8,051 bases of DNA, from positions 1 to 8,051 of the forward strand of contig JAJYOS010000264.1 in assembly GCA_021796055.1 (NCBI GenBank), in the 5' to 3' direction. Source of the DNA: Bacteroidota bacterium. GTDB taxonomy: Bacteria; Bacteroidota; Kryptoniia; Kryptoniales; JAKASW01. The translations under genes and the position numbers were made by a program. Position 1 is the first letter of the stretch. Every line of letters starts with the position of its first letter. The notes beneath the pieces were generated by a model, which searched no databases, was not told where the DNA came from, and was given only the letters and a program-made list of their open reading frames with translations. Of this stretch, positions 8,001 through 8,051 are shown piece after piece.

Positions 8001-8020
8001 TAATGCACGAGTCTGAATAG
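5012..8020 (+). CDS. Membrane-bound hybrid sensor histidine kinase (7TM-PAS-GAF-PAS-HisKA-HATPase-REC)
   Basis: This 1002-residue inner-membrane sensor kinase should autophosphorylate on His and pass the phosphate to its own receiver domain. Seven hydrophobic segments lie at about 8-24, 33-55, 61-86, 96-116, 129-155, 164-180 and 196-216, resembling the 7TM input region of other histidine kinases; there is no cleavable signal peptide and no HAMP. The cytoplasmic part has PAS (about 228-336), GAF (about 347-498), a second PAS (about 505-620), then HisKA with LAGGIAHDLNNVL (638-650, phospho-accepting His644, codon at 6941). The ATPase has an N box NLCVNARDAMP (Asn755), G1 DSGTGIP (798-804), F box FEPFFTTK (812-819) and G2 GTGLGLS (824-830). 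The receiver (about 883-998) has the acidic pair Asp889/Asp890, phospho-acceptor Asp935 (codon at 7814), Thr962 and Lys983. All sites needed for phosphotransfer are present. The H box is NtrB-like (HPK4 group). No HPt domain or output regulator is adjacent, so the downstream partner and the stimulus are unknown. The start is set by GGAGG 7 nt upstream. Confidence 0.93.
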   Translation: MLYKYVSIGYAATNLLLGLIIYIKATRSLIVKFYLFLVGSLVTFGACGFLATLQMSHAEYAIISAIGAFMFALFPFFFLHFMIIMVRREELLQSPLTIGFVYFAGLFSYTFELLGLIPKPIMPGVGLSTIGYVFLVTWMSVAFSIGIAILFTFLKGFSDKGMKSNLLVAGFALLLLLLPGPFTESIFFAFFPRSMELYIFTSLLSLVIALYFVFRHKIIVNTLYDAMKSALTFMSDVLFRLDDNMSIQLVRGATVGSLGYDENELVGVSLFDLTTQKELIRSYRERALQGKEDEVVVDVDFTSKDGQTIPMNLSLTVVVETGQIIGFVGVGRDNTERRRSEMLQSALYRLAEITRVTESLKEFCKSIHEVIGQLVPSKDFYIALREDISRGLFYPYYVNEVYDIPERQPGLDAFNEQVMLGGSPSVLTVNETKRLDTDEAAGVQRRMPIDWVGVPLKTASGTIGVLGVQNFSPTVKFGESEKNLLSLLSGQIATAIERKQSDEKIREQAALLDKSQDAIILETLGGMITFWNDGATNVFGWNSEEAIGKSLNDFSRGVVSGEATDANEVVRTEGEWSGEINAKNRKGEEIVLDCRWKLVTDIEGRPKAIMKVCTDITDRKKLESQIMRAQRLESIGTLAGGIAHDLNNVLSPIMMSVRALKRRLEDDQSEKILQAIETSAKRGADMVRQVLMFGRGAKGERVILQPRHVIREIMNIANETFPKSIKVEHAMPKDLWTVLGDATQLHQVILNLCVNARDAMPDGGTLTLAAENVILDQDYMKINIDAKPGKYVLITISDSGTGIPQGLLDKIFEPFFTTKEVGKGTGLGLSTALALVKAHGGFMNVYSELNRGTSFKIYLPATELAEAATPVETDLDQFLGHGELILVVDDESSIREIARATLEAYGYQVIVAGDGAEAIAVFVKNMANVRTVIIDNMMPVLDGKSAIAALRRMETTAKIIATSGLQDELAGSFSDQIDAFINKPFTGEKLLKTVYEVMHESE

Positions 8021-8051
8021 CAGCAACAAGTCGTGAACCGGCTGCCGAGAG

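Overview
The window carries three co-directional fatty-acid beta-oxidation genes, a lone acetyltransferase gene on the opposite strand, and a large membrane-bound hybrid sensor histidine kinase. It reads as chromosomal DNA of a free-living, probably uncultured bacterium of moderate GC content. I see no insertion sequence, phage gene, CRISPR array, tRNA or rRNA. Strong Shine-Dalgarno sequences precede fadA (AGGAG), fadE (GGAG) and the kinase (GGAGG). This argues against the core Bacteroidia/Flavobacteriia, which mostly lack them. An FCB-type lineage such as Ignavibacteria or its relatives is my best guess from overall protein style, but this is a weak inference that I could not test.

Layout. 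(1) Positions 1-4054, plus strand: the 3' part of fadN (enoyl-CoA hydratase half of a fused hydroxyacyl-CoA dehydrogenase/hydratase), then fadA (3-ketoacyl-CoA thiolase) and fadE (acyl-CoA dehydrogenase). Gaps of 44 and 10 bp suggest one operon. The gene order matches the Bacillus subtilis fadN-fadA-fadE operon. Together the three proteins cover all steps of a beta-oxidation turn: FadE makes the trans-2-enoyl-CoA, FadN hydrates it and oxidises the 3-hydroxyacyl-CoA, and FadA cleaves off acetyl-CoA. (2) Positions 4106-4696, minus strand: a RimJ/RimL-type GNAT acetyltransferase convergent with fadE, with a divergent acetyl-CoA-binding loop. (3) Positions 4697-5011: about 315 bp between the divergent acetyltransferase and kinase genes. 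It holds a good sigma70-like promoter (TTGAAC-N17-TATATT), a possible 36-codon upstream ORF, and a small hairpin that includes the kinase ribosome-binding site. (4) Positions 5012-8020, plus strand: a 1002-residue hybrid histidine kinase with seven membrane helices, PAS, GAF, PAS, HisKA, HATPase and a C-terminal receiver domain. All catalytic motifs are intact. The last 31 bp hold nothing recognisable.

The beta-oxidation enzymes should act in the cytoplasm and the kinase in the inner membrane. Nothing in the sequence ties the kinase to fatty-acid metabolism, and its stimulus and output partner are not in view. I did not find clear evidence of a wholly new system. The most interesting non-textbook signal is the leader region of the kinase gene.
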